Below, piece by piece: positions 1 through 6,145 of a stretch of 37,176 bases of DNA. Numbering within the stretch: position 1 is the stretch's first letter; the number at the start of each line of letters is the position of its first letter. Made by a program: the position numbers and the translations under genes. The stretch is from contig CALJTZ010000423.1 of NCBI GenBank assembly GCA_937975655.1, positions 1 to 37,176 of the forward strand. The letters are read 5' to 3'. The notes below the pieces were generated by a model. The model was not told where the DNA came from. It did not search any database and saw only the letters and a program-made list of their open reading frames with translations. This DNA is from an uncultured Synechococcus sp. GTDB lineage: Bacteria; Cyanobacteriota; Cyanobacteriia; PCC-6307; Cyanobiaceae.

Positions 1-633
1 CTGGTCGCAGGCCGGCGTTTTCTCTTCCAGCGCTTTTGTAGCCGCTTCCTTGAGTGCCTTGCCCTCGGCGACCAGGGCCGCGGCCTTACCCTGCTCCACC
101 AGCGCCAAGGCATACGGGGCCGTCTCGGGGTCCAGTTCGTAGTTGCTGCGCTCGGCATTGAAGCGAAACCCATAGGGCGCCGCTGGCCCCAAGGGGATCA
201 GCTGCTTGCGTTGAAAGGCCCGGCCGTGGCTGACCCGCTCGCTGATCCGCTCGCTTTCGGCCTGGCCCAGGTTGATCAGCATCCTCGCCACCAGGCGCCC
301 GCCGATGGTGGCCAGGTCCAGAGAGTCGTCGAGGGCCAGCAGGCTCGGCGTGTCTGGCGCTGAGAAGTAGGTCAGCAGCTTGGCGCCGTGGGCCATGGAC
401 CGGGTGAGCCGATCCAGCCGGGTGCAGATGACCCGATCCACCTCCCCGCGCCTGCAGGCCTGCAGGAGTCGCCCGAGTTGGGGGCGGTCGTCCCGCGTGC
501 CAGAGGCGACATCTATATATTCCTGCCGCTCGCAATCAGCCGCCGCAACGCGCAGGCGATCCAGCTGCTGAACCAGGGCCAACTCTTGCTCTTCGCTGGC
601 GCTGGAGACCCTGGCGTAGAGGGCGACGCGCAT
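1..633 (-). CDS. Serine recombinase (resolvase/invertase family), 5' part only
   Basis: Reading the minus strand from the ATG at 633-631 gives 211 open codons that run off the left edge. The N-terminus MRVALYARVSS is the classic start of the serine recombinase catalytic domain, with Ser10 as the likely nucleophile. The segments DRPQLGRLLQACRRGEVDRVI and TRLDRLTRSM match the usual substrate loop and helix, and a later stretch (LGQAESERISERVSHGRAFQRKQ) resembles the long E helix leading into the DNA-binding part. The family cuts and rejoins DNA through a phosphoserine link; large members integrate phages, small ones resolve or invert DNA. The C-terminal part is missing, so which type this is cannot be decided. 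It faces away from the phage genes. Family call is firm; role is open. Confidence 0.9.
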   Translation of the reverse strand, partial: MRVALYARVSSASEEQELALVQQLDRLRVAAADCERQEYIDVASGTRDDRPQLGRLLQACRRGEVDRVICTRLDRLTRSMAHGAKLLTYFSAPDTPSLLALDDSLDLATIGGRLVARMLINLGQAESERISERVSHGRAFQRKQLIPLGPAAPYGFRFNAERSNYELDPETAPYALALVEQGKAAALVAEGKALKEAATKALEEKTPACDQ

Positions 634-671
634 GTAATTCGGCCCTTCATAGGCTACGGTAGCGGGAAGCT

Positions 672-691
672 AACCCCATCTGGATGGGGTT
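672..691. promoter_or_regulatory. Perfect 9-bp inverted repeat between divergent genes
   Basis: AACCCCATC at 672-680 and GATGGGGTT at 683-691 are exact reverse complements separated by TG. The site lies 38 bp upstream of the serine recombinase start and 28 bp upstream of the gene at 720. This fits an operator or a short hairpin in the leader of either gene. There is no T-run on either side, so it is not a normal terminator. Function is inferred only. Confidence 0.4.
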
Positions 692-719
692 GGTGACCCG
701 CCACTCCCCGAGAAAGCGC

Positions 720-947
720 ATGAACACTGCGACCTCCCTGACTGCTGCCCAAATCCGCGAGCTGCTGCTTTGCCTCGATGACGCCTCGCCGCTCATGGGC
801 CTGCGCTCGGCGCAGGACTGCCTGGAGCACCTGCTGGGCTATTTCGAGCTGCCGGAGACTGTGCGCCTGCAGTTACAGGCTTGCCAGGCTCACATGAGTC
901 AGGCCGAATTACACGTCCGCATGGCCGCTACGGGCGCTGGCGCGTGA
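720..947 (+). CDS. Small hypothetical protein (75 aa)
   Basis: I do not recognise this protein. The ATG at 720 follows GAGAAAG (a fair ribosome-binding site), so I prefer it to an upstream ATG at 684, which sits inside the inverted repeat. The product is rich in Leu, Ala and Gln and should be mostly helical; residues 8-50 (AAQIRELLLC to LEHLLGYFEL) look like an amphipathic helical pair. No membrane segment or signal peptide. It is the first plus-strand gene, divergent from the serine recombinase. Confidence 0.5.
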   Translation: MNTATSLTAAQIRELLLCLDDASPLMGLRSAQDCLEHLLGYFELPETVRLQLQACQAHMSQAELHVRMAATGAGA

Positions 948-976
948 GTCAGATCTGCAGCACCTTGATTGGATCC

Positions 977-986
977 CCGCTAGCGG
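977..986. promoter_or_regulatory. CCGCTAGCGG palindrome, candidate operator
   Basis: A 10-bp perfect palindrome in the 103-nt gap upstream of the RHH gene at 1051. TTGATT at 965-970 could be a -35 box, but the spacing to the T-rich TTATGTT at 991-997 is longer than normal. Similar CTAGCG sequences recur at 1029 and 1991. Weak evidence for an autoregulatory site. Confidence 0.25.
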
Positions 987-1050
987 AGCTTTATGTTGTT
1001 GCTATTCGCTAGTCCGCCTCTCCGCCGGCTAGCGCCATGGAGCCTCCCCC

Positions 1051-1266
1051 ATGACCGCCACCAAGCCCTCCCTTGCCTTTGTCTCCCGCAGCCCTAAGCG
1101 GGTGTCCGTCACCGTCAGCCACGGCGTTCTGTCGCGGCTGCAGACCATCTCTGACGAGCAGGGCCGATCCACCAGCAACCTGGCCGCCTACCTGCTGGAG
1201 GTGGCCCTTGATGCGATGGAGGGCAAGCCACCGATCCCCAAGCGCTGGCCTGGCAGCAGCCTGTGA
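1051..1266 (+). CDS. Ribbon-helix-helix (CopG/Arc-type) DNA-binding protein
   Basis: A 71-aa protein whose centre (residues 16-53: KRVSVTVSHGVLSRLQTISD...GRSTSNLAAYLLEVALD) follows the RHH pattern: a short beta strand RVSVTVS that would enter the major groove, helix 1 (VLSRLQTISDEQ), the turn GRSTSN, then helix 2 (LAAYLLEVALDAM). RHH proteins act as dimers and usually repress their own operon or a partner toxin. No toxin is seen next to it. It is followed directly by a strong terminator, so it is probably a single-gene unit. Candidate early regulator of the phage. Confidence 0.72.
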   Translation: MTATKPSLAFVSRSPKRVSVTVSHGVLSRLQTISDEQGRSTSNLAAYLLEVALDAMEGKPPIPKRWPGSSL

Positions 1267-1269
1267 CCG

Positions 1270-1290
1270 AGCCCCGCAAGGGGCTTTTTT
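1270..1290 (+). terminator. Rho-independent terminator after the RHH gene
   Basis: AGCCCC (1270-1275), loop GCAA, GGGGCT (1280-1285), then a T-run through 1290. The stable stem, GNRA loop and U-tract make this a textbook intrinsic terminator. It begins 4 nt after the stop codon at 1264-1266. Confidence 0.9.
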
Positions 1291-1749
1291 CATGCCCACC
1301 GATCCGGTGCTCGCCTCGGGGTACCCGCCCCGGCTGCCACGGCCTAAGCCCAGACAGCGGAAGACCTCCCGGTTGGCGCCGAGAGGGACTTCCAAAACAC
1401 GCCAGTTCCGCTCGGTTTCTAAGGCGGATCGGAGCTGGCTCCACGACCCCTAACGGAGCCGAGACAAGGCTAGCCCTCAGGCCATCAAGCGAAAGGGCCC
1501 CGGTTGCACCCGGAGCCCTTCCTGAAAACCCAGACCCCGCCCTCGCCTGAGAAACGAAAGGGGTACTGGACACCACGGCCCGGGAGGGCCGCCTTATGCC
1601 CAACAGTACGTGGCTTAGAGGGCCTGCGCAATCGCCAGCACCCGATCCGGTGCTAGGCTTCCCTAGTCGGAAGAGATGAGCAGTGCTCACCACCGACTCC
1701 ACCCCAGCCGCCGGCCGTGTGCGCCGCCCTGGGAACCCCGAGCTTTGTC
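1291..1749. other. 459-bp gene-poor region with repeats and hairpins
   Basis: I see no credible protein here: open frames on both strands give Pro/Arg/Gly-rich shadow sequence. It contains a 13-nt direct repeat CCGATCCGGTGCT at 1299-1311 and 1642-1654. It also has several self-complementary blocks: GGCTCC 1437-1442 with GGAGCC 1455-1460; AAGGGC/CCGG 1493-1503 with CCGG/GCCCTT 1510-1520; AGCACC 1637-1642 with GGTGCT 1649-1654. This could be a structured RNA, a replication or att region, or decayed sequence. I cannot choose between these. Confidence 0.4.
1665..1698. promoter_or_regulatory. Nested inverted repeat upstream of the membrane-HTH gene
   Basis: TGAGCA (1677-1682), G, TGCTCA (1684-1689) form a perfect 13-bp dyad. 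It is framed by AGTCGG (1665-1670) and CCGACT (1693-1698). The dyad lies about 60 bp upstream of the start at 1750. An odd-spaced 6+1+6 dyad fits a dimeric HTH repressor site. Role inferred. Confidence 0.4.
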
Positions 1750-1938
1750 ATGACCACCATCACCGCAGCCCTGTGGCTGCTGCTGTTCCCCCTGGCTGTG
1801 CTGCTGGGCGTATTGCTCTGGTGCAGCGAGAGCCGCGAGCAACGCATCCGCCGCTGGCACCGTGCTGGCCGCAGTCAGCGCTCGATTGCCGAGGCCTTGG
1901 GGATCAGCCGCTATGCCGTGCGCCAGGCGCTGCCCTAA
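1750..1938 (+). CDS. Small membrane-anchored helix-turn-helix protein (62 aa)
   Basis: Residues 5-26 (TAALWLLLFPLAVLLGVLLWCS) form one strong transmembrane helix. The cytosolic remainder, RIRRWHRAGRSQRSIAEALGISRYAVRQALP, is a homeodomain-like HTH of the transposase/resolvase Hin type (SIAEALGISRYAVRQAL). I chose the ATG at 1750 because it starts just before the membrane helix; an upstream start at 1717 adds only a low-quality leader. A membrane helix joined directly to an HTH is unusual. It may tether phage or plasmid DNA to the membrane or act as a membrane-bound regulator. Function unknown. Confidence 0.6.
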   Translation: MTTITAALWLLLFPLAVLLGVLLWCSESREQRIRRWHRAGRSQRSIAEALGISRYAVRQALP

Positions 1939-2007
1939 AGCGCGACCCATGGGACCCAGCTGCTAGGCCGCTGCAGTCTTGCAGCATTGGCTAGCGCCCG
2001 CTAGTTT

Positions 2008-2074
2008 CTGCGGTAGCTCAGGGCTACGGCAGCGCTACCGCTTCCACCCTTGAGCCCTACCGCAGACCTACCGC
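2008..2074. promoter_or_regulatory. Helically phased CTACCGC heptamers upstream of an RHH gene
   Basis: CTACCGC occurs exactly at 2035, 2057 and 2068, and as CTACGGC (one mismatch) at 2024. The starts are spaced 11, 22 and 11 bp, so all copies lie on one face of the helix with one empty slot. An inverted copy GCGGTAG lies at 2010-2016, making dyads with 2035-2041 and 2057-2063. The array ends next to the GTG at 2077 of a gene with an RHH-like N-terminus, a fold known to bind short phased repeats. This suggests autoregulation or iterons. The arrangement is seen directly; the role is inferred. Confidence 0.55.
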
Positions 2075-2076
2075 CC

Positions 2077-2820
2077 GTGCCACAGCTGAATTTCAAGATT
2101 TCGGCGGACCTCCTCGACAGGATTGATGCCGCTAAGCCCGACTTCCTAGACAGGAAGGGCTTTATCTGCCTCCTGCTCACTCAGCAGTTGACAGGGGGGA
2201 GTAAGTTACCCGCGTACTGTGTCGGTGCGGGAACCCAGCAGTCCAATGGGTTTCTGGCTGTCACGTCATTCGATGCTGAGCTAGGTCGCTCTGCCTCGGA
2301 CGCCTCTGCCGCACCTCAAGCGGCTGTTGAGGCTGTCCCCCTCGAAATTGACCACCCTCTTGAACCCAAAAAAAAACCAGGCGCGATTTCTGAAATCGAT
2401 GGCTTGGTCGATGAGCTGCTGGTGACCCCTCGGGAGCGTGGCACCAACCCCAAGGCAAAGGGCACCAACCCCAAGGCGAAGCGCGATCCCTACTCCAAAC
2501 GGCAGATCGACCTAGACCTTGTGCCGGCTGACCTGCTCGATTGCCAGCAGCTGCTGCCGGAGTTCTGGGCGGTCAAAAAGGGCACCCGATCCCAGGGCGT
2601 CTGGAACCGGGTCTGCAACAAGCTGCGGGAGTGGAGCGCAGAGCAGCGGCAGGAGGCCCTGGAGCGGGCCATTGCCAGCGGCTGGGGCGATGTCTTTGAA
2701 CCGCCTTCCATTCGGGCTAGCGCTGGGCAGCCTGGCGGCTACGTGGACTCGATCACCCGCGACCGTCAGACCAGGGACAGCTTCCTGGCCATGTTCAGCA
2801 CTGCCGAGGAGGCCGCATGA
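2077..2820 (+). CDS. RHH-like N-terminus joined to a phage replication-type C-terminal domain
   Basis: About 247 aa from the GTG at 2077; a TTG at 2050 is possible but would place the heptamer array inside the gene. Residues 1-40 (LNFKISADLLDRIDAAKPDFLDRKGF...LLTQQL) resemble a beta strand plus two helices of an RHH domain. A disordered middle follows, with PKKKPG coded across nine A's and a tandem GTNPKAK repeat. The C-terminal block FWAVKKGTRSQGVWNRVCNKLREWSAEQRQEALERAIASGWGDVFEP resembles the end of phage replication proteins that recruit a helicase or primase, but I cannot name the family. It overlaps the next gene by ATGA. Possibly the origin-binding protein of the phage. Confidence 0.6.
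   Translation: MPQLNFKISADLLDRIDAAKPDFLDRKGFICLLLTQQLTGGSKLPAYCVGAGTQQSNGFLAVTSFDAELGRSASDASAAPQAAVEAVPLEIDHPLEPKKKPGAISEIDGLVDELLVTPRERGTNPKAKGTNPKAKRDPYSKRQIDLDLVPADLLDCQQLLPEFWAVKKGTRSQGVWNRVCNKLREWSAEQRQEALERAIASGWGDVFEPPSIRASAGQPGGYVDSITRDRQTRDSFLAMFSTAEEAA
2440..2481 (+). repeat. Tandem 21-bp in-frame duplication
   Basis: 2440-2460 and 2461-2481 are identical except for one base (GCAAAG versus GCGAAG). They encode GTNPKAK twice in the linker of the RHH-like protein. Likely a recent slippage duplication in a disordered segment. Confidence 0.85.
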
Positions 2821-3212
2821 TCACCGAGAAAGACTTCTGCAGCGTGCTCCTGGCCCTGAGCCGCACCCTGCCGCGCTTCAAGGCCTGGGATGAGATGGCC
2901 ATGTCCCTGGCGTGGATGACCTTCCCTGAGAAGGCCAAGCAAGACCTGACCCGTGAGGTGTTCCTGTATGCCGCCGGCCAGCGCCGCCTCGACCCCAGCC
3001 CCCCCGATGACGTGCCGCTGGACCTGCAGCTGCTGAACTACGTCTACCGCAACCGTGACGGCCGGGCCTGCGTGGACTGGGGCTTAAAGGCGGACCTGCC
3101 GGATCGCATGAGCCGCCCCAACGTGTTCAACCCGCAGCCGGTGCCAGGGCAGGTGGTGCTGCCGCCAGAGGAGCCAGTGACGAACCCGCTGCTGCAGGGG
3201 GTGCGCTGGTGA
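2817..3212 (+). CDS. Hypothetical early phage protein (131 aa)
   Basis: Not recognised. It starts at the ATG inside the ATGA overlap with the upstream gene, so the two are probably translationally coupled. The sequence is soluble and probably helical in the first 70 residues (EKDFCSVLLALSRTLPRFKAWDEMAMSLAWMTFPEKAKQDLT), then Pro-rich. It ends in a GTGA overlap with the next gene. Its place after the candidate replication protein suggests a helper in replication. Confidence 0.6.
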   Translation: MITEKDFCSVLLALSRTLPRFKAWDEMAMSLAWMTFPEKAKQDLTREVFLYAAGQRRLDPSPPDDVPLDLQLLNYVYRNRDGRACVDWGLKADLPDRMSRPNVFNPQPVPGQVVLPPEEPVTNPLLQGVRW

Positions 3213-3541
3213 CCCTGGGACCCCTCTTTGCCTTCTCTGCTAGCGCTAGCGAGACTGCCAGGGATCATGCCCTAGCCCAGGTGAGCAGCCATGCCGGACT
3301 GGAGTTCAAGGAAGCCGCCCAGGCCGTGATCCTGGAGCAGCTCTCAGGCACGGAATGCCTAGCTGAGGAGATGCGCCGCGTCTGTGAAGAGGCCGGTGTT
3401 GTGCCCCACCACCACAACGCTTGGGGCGGGCTGACCAATCAGCTGGTGCGGGCCGGGATCCTGATCGACACCGGGCGCTTGGCCAAGAGCACCTGCGTGC
3501 GCAGCCACGGCCGCCGCCAGCCGATCTGGAGGGTGCGCTGA
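3209..3541 (+). CDS. Hypothetical protein, possible winged-helix (110 aa)
   Basis: GTG start inside a GTGA overlap with the previous stop. Residues 25-105 (HALAQVSSHAGLEFKEAAQAVILEQL...CEEAGVVPHHHNAWGGLTNQLVRAGILIDTGRLAKS) read like a small winged-helix, with a beta-hairpin wing near GRRQPIWRV. Related small proteins are common in phage replication regions, but I cannot name a family. Bases 3239-3253 carry one copy of a CTAG-rich 15-mer that recurs at 3793 and 4859. Confidence 0.6.
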   Translation: MTLGPLFAFSASASETARDHALAQVSSHAGLEFKEAAQAVILEQLSGTECLAEEMRRVCEEAGVVPHHHNAWGGLTNQLVRAGILIDTGRLAKSTCVRSHGRRQPIWRVR

Positions 3542-4038
3542 TGCAACGACCATTTGATCTCTCGGCCGTCCAGGCCCTCCTCCAGCGCGGCATCACCGCC
3601 GGCCATTGGACTCTCGAACAGCTCGACTACCCCTCCCCCAACTACGAGCAGCAGCTGATCGACGCTCGGCGCTCCCCCTACTTCACCCCCAACTACGAGC
3701 CGCCCACCCCCTATGCCAACCCCCTCCGCAAGCCCAACACCGGCCAAGTCGTCCAGCCCATCGACCCCCGCGACTTTGACCTGGCTGCAGCCACTAGGCC
3801 TAACGAGGGACAGCGAGACGTGGACCTACCGCCTCTCCAGTGGCCACCAGTTCCCGGTGAGCACCACCGGCCTGATCTCAGCCGTGACCAAGACCCCGCA
3901 GCAGATGGAGGCGATCATGGCGACCAAGCACATCTGGCAGCCACGGGGCGACTTGGCGCACCGGGCCCTAGAGGTGATGGTCCACCAGCGGTGGAACCCC
4001 GCACCACCCGCTGGCCTGCAGGCGCCGCACCCTTCTGA
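3541..4038 (+). CDS. N-terminal frame of a probable nuclease gene (frameshifted or overlapping ORF)
   Basis: The ATG at 3541 overlaps the previous stop (TGATG). The first ~85 residues look like real protein (WTLEQLDYPSPNYEQQL, SPYFTPNYEPPTPYANPLRKPN). After about 3800 this frame turns into Pro/Gly/Asp-rich shadow sequence, while the +1 frame becomes clearly coding for a nuclease. The simplest reading is one gene from 3541 to 4420 with a +1 shift near 3793-3807, caused by a real mutation, a sequencing error or programmed recoding. The alternative is two genes overlapping by more than 300 nt. The switch point coincides with a copy of a repeated 15-mer. Confidence 0.5.
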   Translation: MQRPFDLSAVQALLQRGITAGHWTLEQLDYPSPNYEQQLIDARRSPYFTPNYEPPTPYANPLRKPNTGQVVQPIDPRDFDLAAATRPNEGQRDVDLPPLQWPPVPGEHHRPDLSRDQDPAADGGDHGDQAHLAATGRLGAPGPRGDGPPAVEPRTTRWPAGAAPF

Positions 4039-4420
4039 CTACGCCGACTGGATCAACCCGCTGCTGTCCCACGAGCTGTGGGATCGCATCACCGTGGTGG
4101 GCGCCGAGGTGATGGCCTACAGCCTGCGCCGCAACGTGGCCGGCACCGCTGACCTCGTGATCCGCTTCCAGGACGGCAGCTACGGCATCGCTGATCTCAA
4201 GACCCAGAGCAAGGCCACCAGCGTCCCCTACGACACCAGGCCCCAGCTCGGCGCTGGCGTGGAAATGATCGGCGACCACTACAGGCTGCCCATCAGCCGC
4301 TGCCTCACCCTCTGGTCCCGCCCCGGCAGCCTCAATATCCAGACCCATACAGCTGATGAGTGCCTGCAGGCCTGGCTGGACATCTGTGACCAGTACGCCC
4401 TGCGCTTTCGCCCCTTCTAG
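3713..4420 (+). CDS. PD-(D/E)XK-type phage exonuclease (RecB/Cas4-like fold)
   Basis: The core GTADLVIRFQDGSYGIADLKT holds the motif of the PD-(D/E)XK nuclease family: an Asp after GTA, then D-L-K (Asp and Lys as metal and catalytic residues) one strand later. An upstream helix VVGAEVMAYSLRR fits the region that carries the first acidic residue. The likely role is 5'-3' exonuclease work in phage recombination. A RusA-like resolvase at 8219 could act in the same pathway. The true N-terminus probably lies in the other frame from 3541; the ATG at 3713 is only the first one in this frame and gives a Ser/Pro-rich leader that looks non-native. Confidence 0.7.
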   Translation: MPTPSASPTPAKSSSPSTPATLTWLQPLGLTRDSETWTYRLSSGHQFPVSTTGLISAVTKTPQQMEAIMATKHIWQPRGDLAHRALEVMVHQRWNPAPPAGLQAPHPSDYADWINPLLSHELWDRITVVGAEVMAYSLRRNVAGTADLVIRFQDGSYGIADLKTQSKATSVPYDTRPQLGAGVEMIGDHYRLPISRCLTLWSRPGSLNIQTHTADECLQAWLDICDQYALRFRPF

Positions 4421-4643
4421 CTGCGGCTGATTAGCGGCACCTAGTCCAAGCCGCTGGGATCCCATGGCAGATTGGCTGCGCCGGGATGGCCTGAATACAA
4501 CACCCTCACGGGGAATTACGGCTGGTCGTGCGGACCATCGGAGTCCCGGCACCCATTGTTTCAGCTTCATAGCCCTAGCCTTCCCACTAGCGGCGCCTAG
4601 CGGTAGGATGGCGGCATGGGAGCGATCCCCCGCACACCTGCCC

Positions 4644-4856
4644 ATGGCAACCCTCTTTCATTTCGTCTCCCCCCAGTGGGATGACACCACCGACGAGCTG
4701 GATCTGGCCGCAGTCTTCGCCGATCTCCTCGCCGCTGCCCAGCCCTTCACCATCACCGCCGTCGAGCACCCAGACCTCGACCCGGCCGATGACTTTGACG
4801 ACTACAGCGCCCAGTGCCTGAGCGCCGCCGACCGCAACCCTTCTCTGTGCCGCTGA
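4644..4856 (+). CDS. Small acidic hypothetical protein (70 aa)
   Basis: From the ATG at 4644 the product is MATLFHFVSPQWDDTTDELDLAAVF..., strongly acidic with a DPADDFDDY tract. An ATG at 4608 would add a short, poor leader. The 223 bp before it (4421-4643) has no convincing gene; it holds a direct CTAGCGG CGC CTAGCGG repeat near 4590-4606 followed by TAGGAT, a possible -10 box. Function unknown. The stop overlaps the next start as TGATG. Confidence 0.5.
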   Translation: MATLFHFVSPQWDDTTDELDLAAVFADLLAAAQPFTITAVEHPDLDPADDFDDYSAQCLSAADRNPSLCR

Positions 4857-5032
4857 TGACTAGCGCTAACGAGCAGCAGCTGCTGGCCGTCATCCTTGAA
4901 GACGCCATCACCTCTGACCTGCACGAGGAAGACGCCCTCGACTTCCTCGAAGACCACCGCATCTCCTACGGCTCCCACAGCCGCCAATACCTGATCACCC
5001 GCGCCTGGCAGCACGGCTGGAGGCCCGCGTGA
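4856..5032 (+). CDS. Small hypothetical protein (58 aa)
   Basis: Starts at the TGATG overlap. The product MTSANEQQLLAVILEDAITSDL... is helical and acidic in the first 40 residues and basic at the end. It carries at codons 2-6 the ACTAGCGCTAACGAG copy of the recurring 15-mer. Function unknown; part of the tightly packed early gene chain. Confidence 0.55.
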   Translation: MTSANEQQLLAVILEDAITSDLHEEDALDFLEDHRISYGSHSRQYLITRAWQHGWRPA

Positions 5033-5196
5033 CCTACTTCATCACCTACGTGCCCACAGGCCCTGCCTACCCCTGTCACGCCGAGCAGCGCACCGAGTGG
5101 ATCACTCCCTCCGGCATGACCACCGAGCAGGCCACCACCGCCTTTCAGCAGCAATTCCCCACCGCCCTGATCGTCTCCTGCACCCCCAAGCCATGA
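5029..5196 (+). CDS. Small hypothetical protein (55 aa)
   Basis: GTG start within a GTGA overlap with the previous stop; stop TGA at 5194-5196. The product begins MTYFITYVPTGPAYPCHAEQ and ends IVSCTPKP, with beta-rich character. Support comes from the exact overlap on both sides and neighbour-like codon use. Function unknown. Confidence 0.5.
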   Translation: MTYFITYVPTGPAYPCHAEQRTEWITPSGMTTEQATTAFQQQFPTALIVSCTPKP

Positions 5197-5354
5197 CATC
5201 CCCGACCCTTCCCTCTTTCCTCAAGCGCCAGCGATCTCAAGCCCGCAGCACCGCCGCCCAACAACTCCGCCGCCAGCAACGCCGTGTTGACTTCCTCCTC
5301 TTCCTCTATTCCTGCGCCCTCATCGCTTTCCTCGTCCACCTCGCCCTCTCTTGA
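5193..5354 (+). CDS. Tiny membrane protein (53 aa)
   Basis: ATG within an ATGA overlap. The first 31 residues are basic (KRQRSQARSTAAQQLRRQQRR). Residues 32-53 (VDFLLFLYSCALIAFLVHLALS) form one C-terminal membrane helix, so it should insert tail-anchored with the basic part in the cytosol. Size and topology would also fit a pinholin- or superinfection-type protein, but nothing else supports that. Confidence 0.55.
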   Translation: MTSPTLPSFLKRQRSQARSTAAQQLRRQQRRVDFLLFLYSCALIAFLVHLALS

Positions 5355-5646
5355 CGCCACCCTCGACGAACTCACCCACCTCGCTGCTAGTGAAAAGGCC
5401 ATCCAAGCCCGACGCCAAATCCTCCTTAACGCATTGGATCAACTGGTGGAAGCGGGTGAGGCAGACGAGCAGATCGTTTGGAACGACTACAAGATCTCCC
5501 GCCGCATCCGCAAGTCCTACGTCTACCCCGAGCACATCACCGAACAGCGTGAAGCCGTTAAGGCGGCAGAACGACTATCGGTCGCCCTGGGCGAAGCCAC
5601 GCTGACCACCACCAGCTTCTGGGAAGTGCGCCAGCCCAAGCCATGA
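5284..5646 (+). CDS. Hypothetical phage protein with helical core (up to 120 aa)
   Basis: The GTG at 5284 is the earliest start, but the first ~25 residues (Ser-rich) overlap the membrane gene in another frame, and the real start may be a nearby rare codon. The core from LDATLDELTHLAASEKAIQARR to ...TTSFWEVRQPKP is a long helix followed by a short conserved-looking tail. The layout resembles Gp157-type siphovirus proteins, but I am not sure. Ends with ATGA into the next gene. Confidence 0.55.
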   Translation: MLTSSSSSIPAPSSLSSSTSPSLDATLDELTHLAASEKAIQARRQILLNALDQLVEAGEADEQIVWNDYKISRRIRKSYVYPEHITEQREAVKAAERLSVALGEATLTTTSFWEVRQPKP

Positions 5647-5912
5647 CCACTGACATCACCGCAACGCTGGAAGAACGTGGCTCTCGCTATGGCATCTTCT
5701 CGGCCCATGCCAAGGTCACACAGGAACTCAAGCGGGTGATCTGCACTCACCAGAGGCGAACCCTGGCCGATGACCAGCAAGAGGCTCTGGACATGATCTG
5801 CCACAAAATCGGCAGAATCGTCAACGGCGATCCTGACTATGCGGACTCCTGGCATGACATTGCCGGTTATGCCCAGCTAGTCGCTGACCGTCTGAATGGG
5901 GTGAAACGATGA
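5643..5912 (+). CDS. DUF6378-like phage protein
   Basis: An 89-aa protein with the pattern ERGSRYGIFSAHAKVTQELK...LADDQQEALDMICHKIGRIVNGDPDYADSWHDIAGYAQLV. I recognise this as a small helical domain common in phages of many hosts. The conserved run around HKIGRIVNGDP and DSWHDIAGY resembles MazG-like folds with acidic and His residues. The biochemical role is unknown. It overlaps both neighbours by ATGA. Confidence 0.72.
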   Translation: MTTDITATLEERGSRYGIFSAHAKVTQELKRVICTHQRRTLADDQQEALDMICHKIGRIVNGDPDYADSWHDIAGYAQLVADRLNGVKR

Positions 5913-6145
5913 CCCACACGGCCACCATCCTTGCGGCATCGCCTTCAACGCTCGGCCACATCCTGCAACTCACCCACGCCTTCAACCTTCCGGCGGCTCT
6001 CACGGTCGCCACACTGATGCGCCATTGGCACTGTGATCAGTCCACGGTATCGCGTCGCCTCCAGGCCATCAGTTGCAGCAATCTCGCCTACATCCGCCGT
6101 ATGGCACGGGCGACGTACTGGATTGACCCCTTGGTGCTCACATGA
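5909..6145 (+). CDS. Possible HTH protein (78 aa)
   Basis: ATG in an ATGA overlap. Residues 26-60 (NLPAALTVATLMRHWHCDQSTVSRRLQAISCSNL) fit a helix-turn-helix, with STVSRRLQAI as the recognition helix. It could be a small phage regulator. No closer family recognised. Confidence 0.55.
   Translation: MTHTATILAASPSTLGHILQLTHAFNLPAALTVATLMRHWHCDQSTVSRRLQAISCSNLAYIRRMARATYWIDPLVLT

Noticed and set aside
1115..1702. 195-codon open frame on the minus strand
   Set aside because: It covers the RHH gene and its terminator and gives Pro/Arg/Gly/Ser-rich low-quality sequence; a frame shadow in GC-rich DNA.
2010..2041. tRNA-like GGTAGCTCAG sequence
   Set aside because: It resembles a D-arm but there is no matching acceptor stem, anticodon arm or T-arm. 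The pairing is better explained by inverted CTACCGC heptamers.
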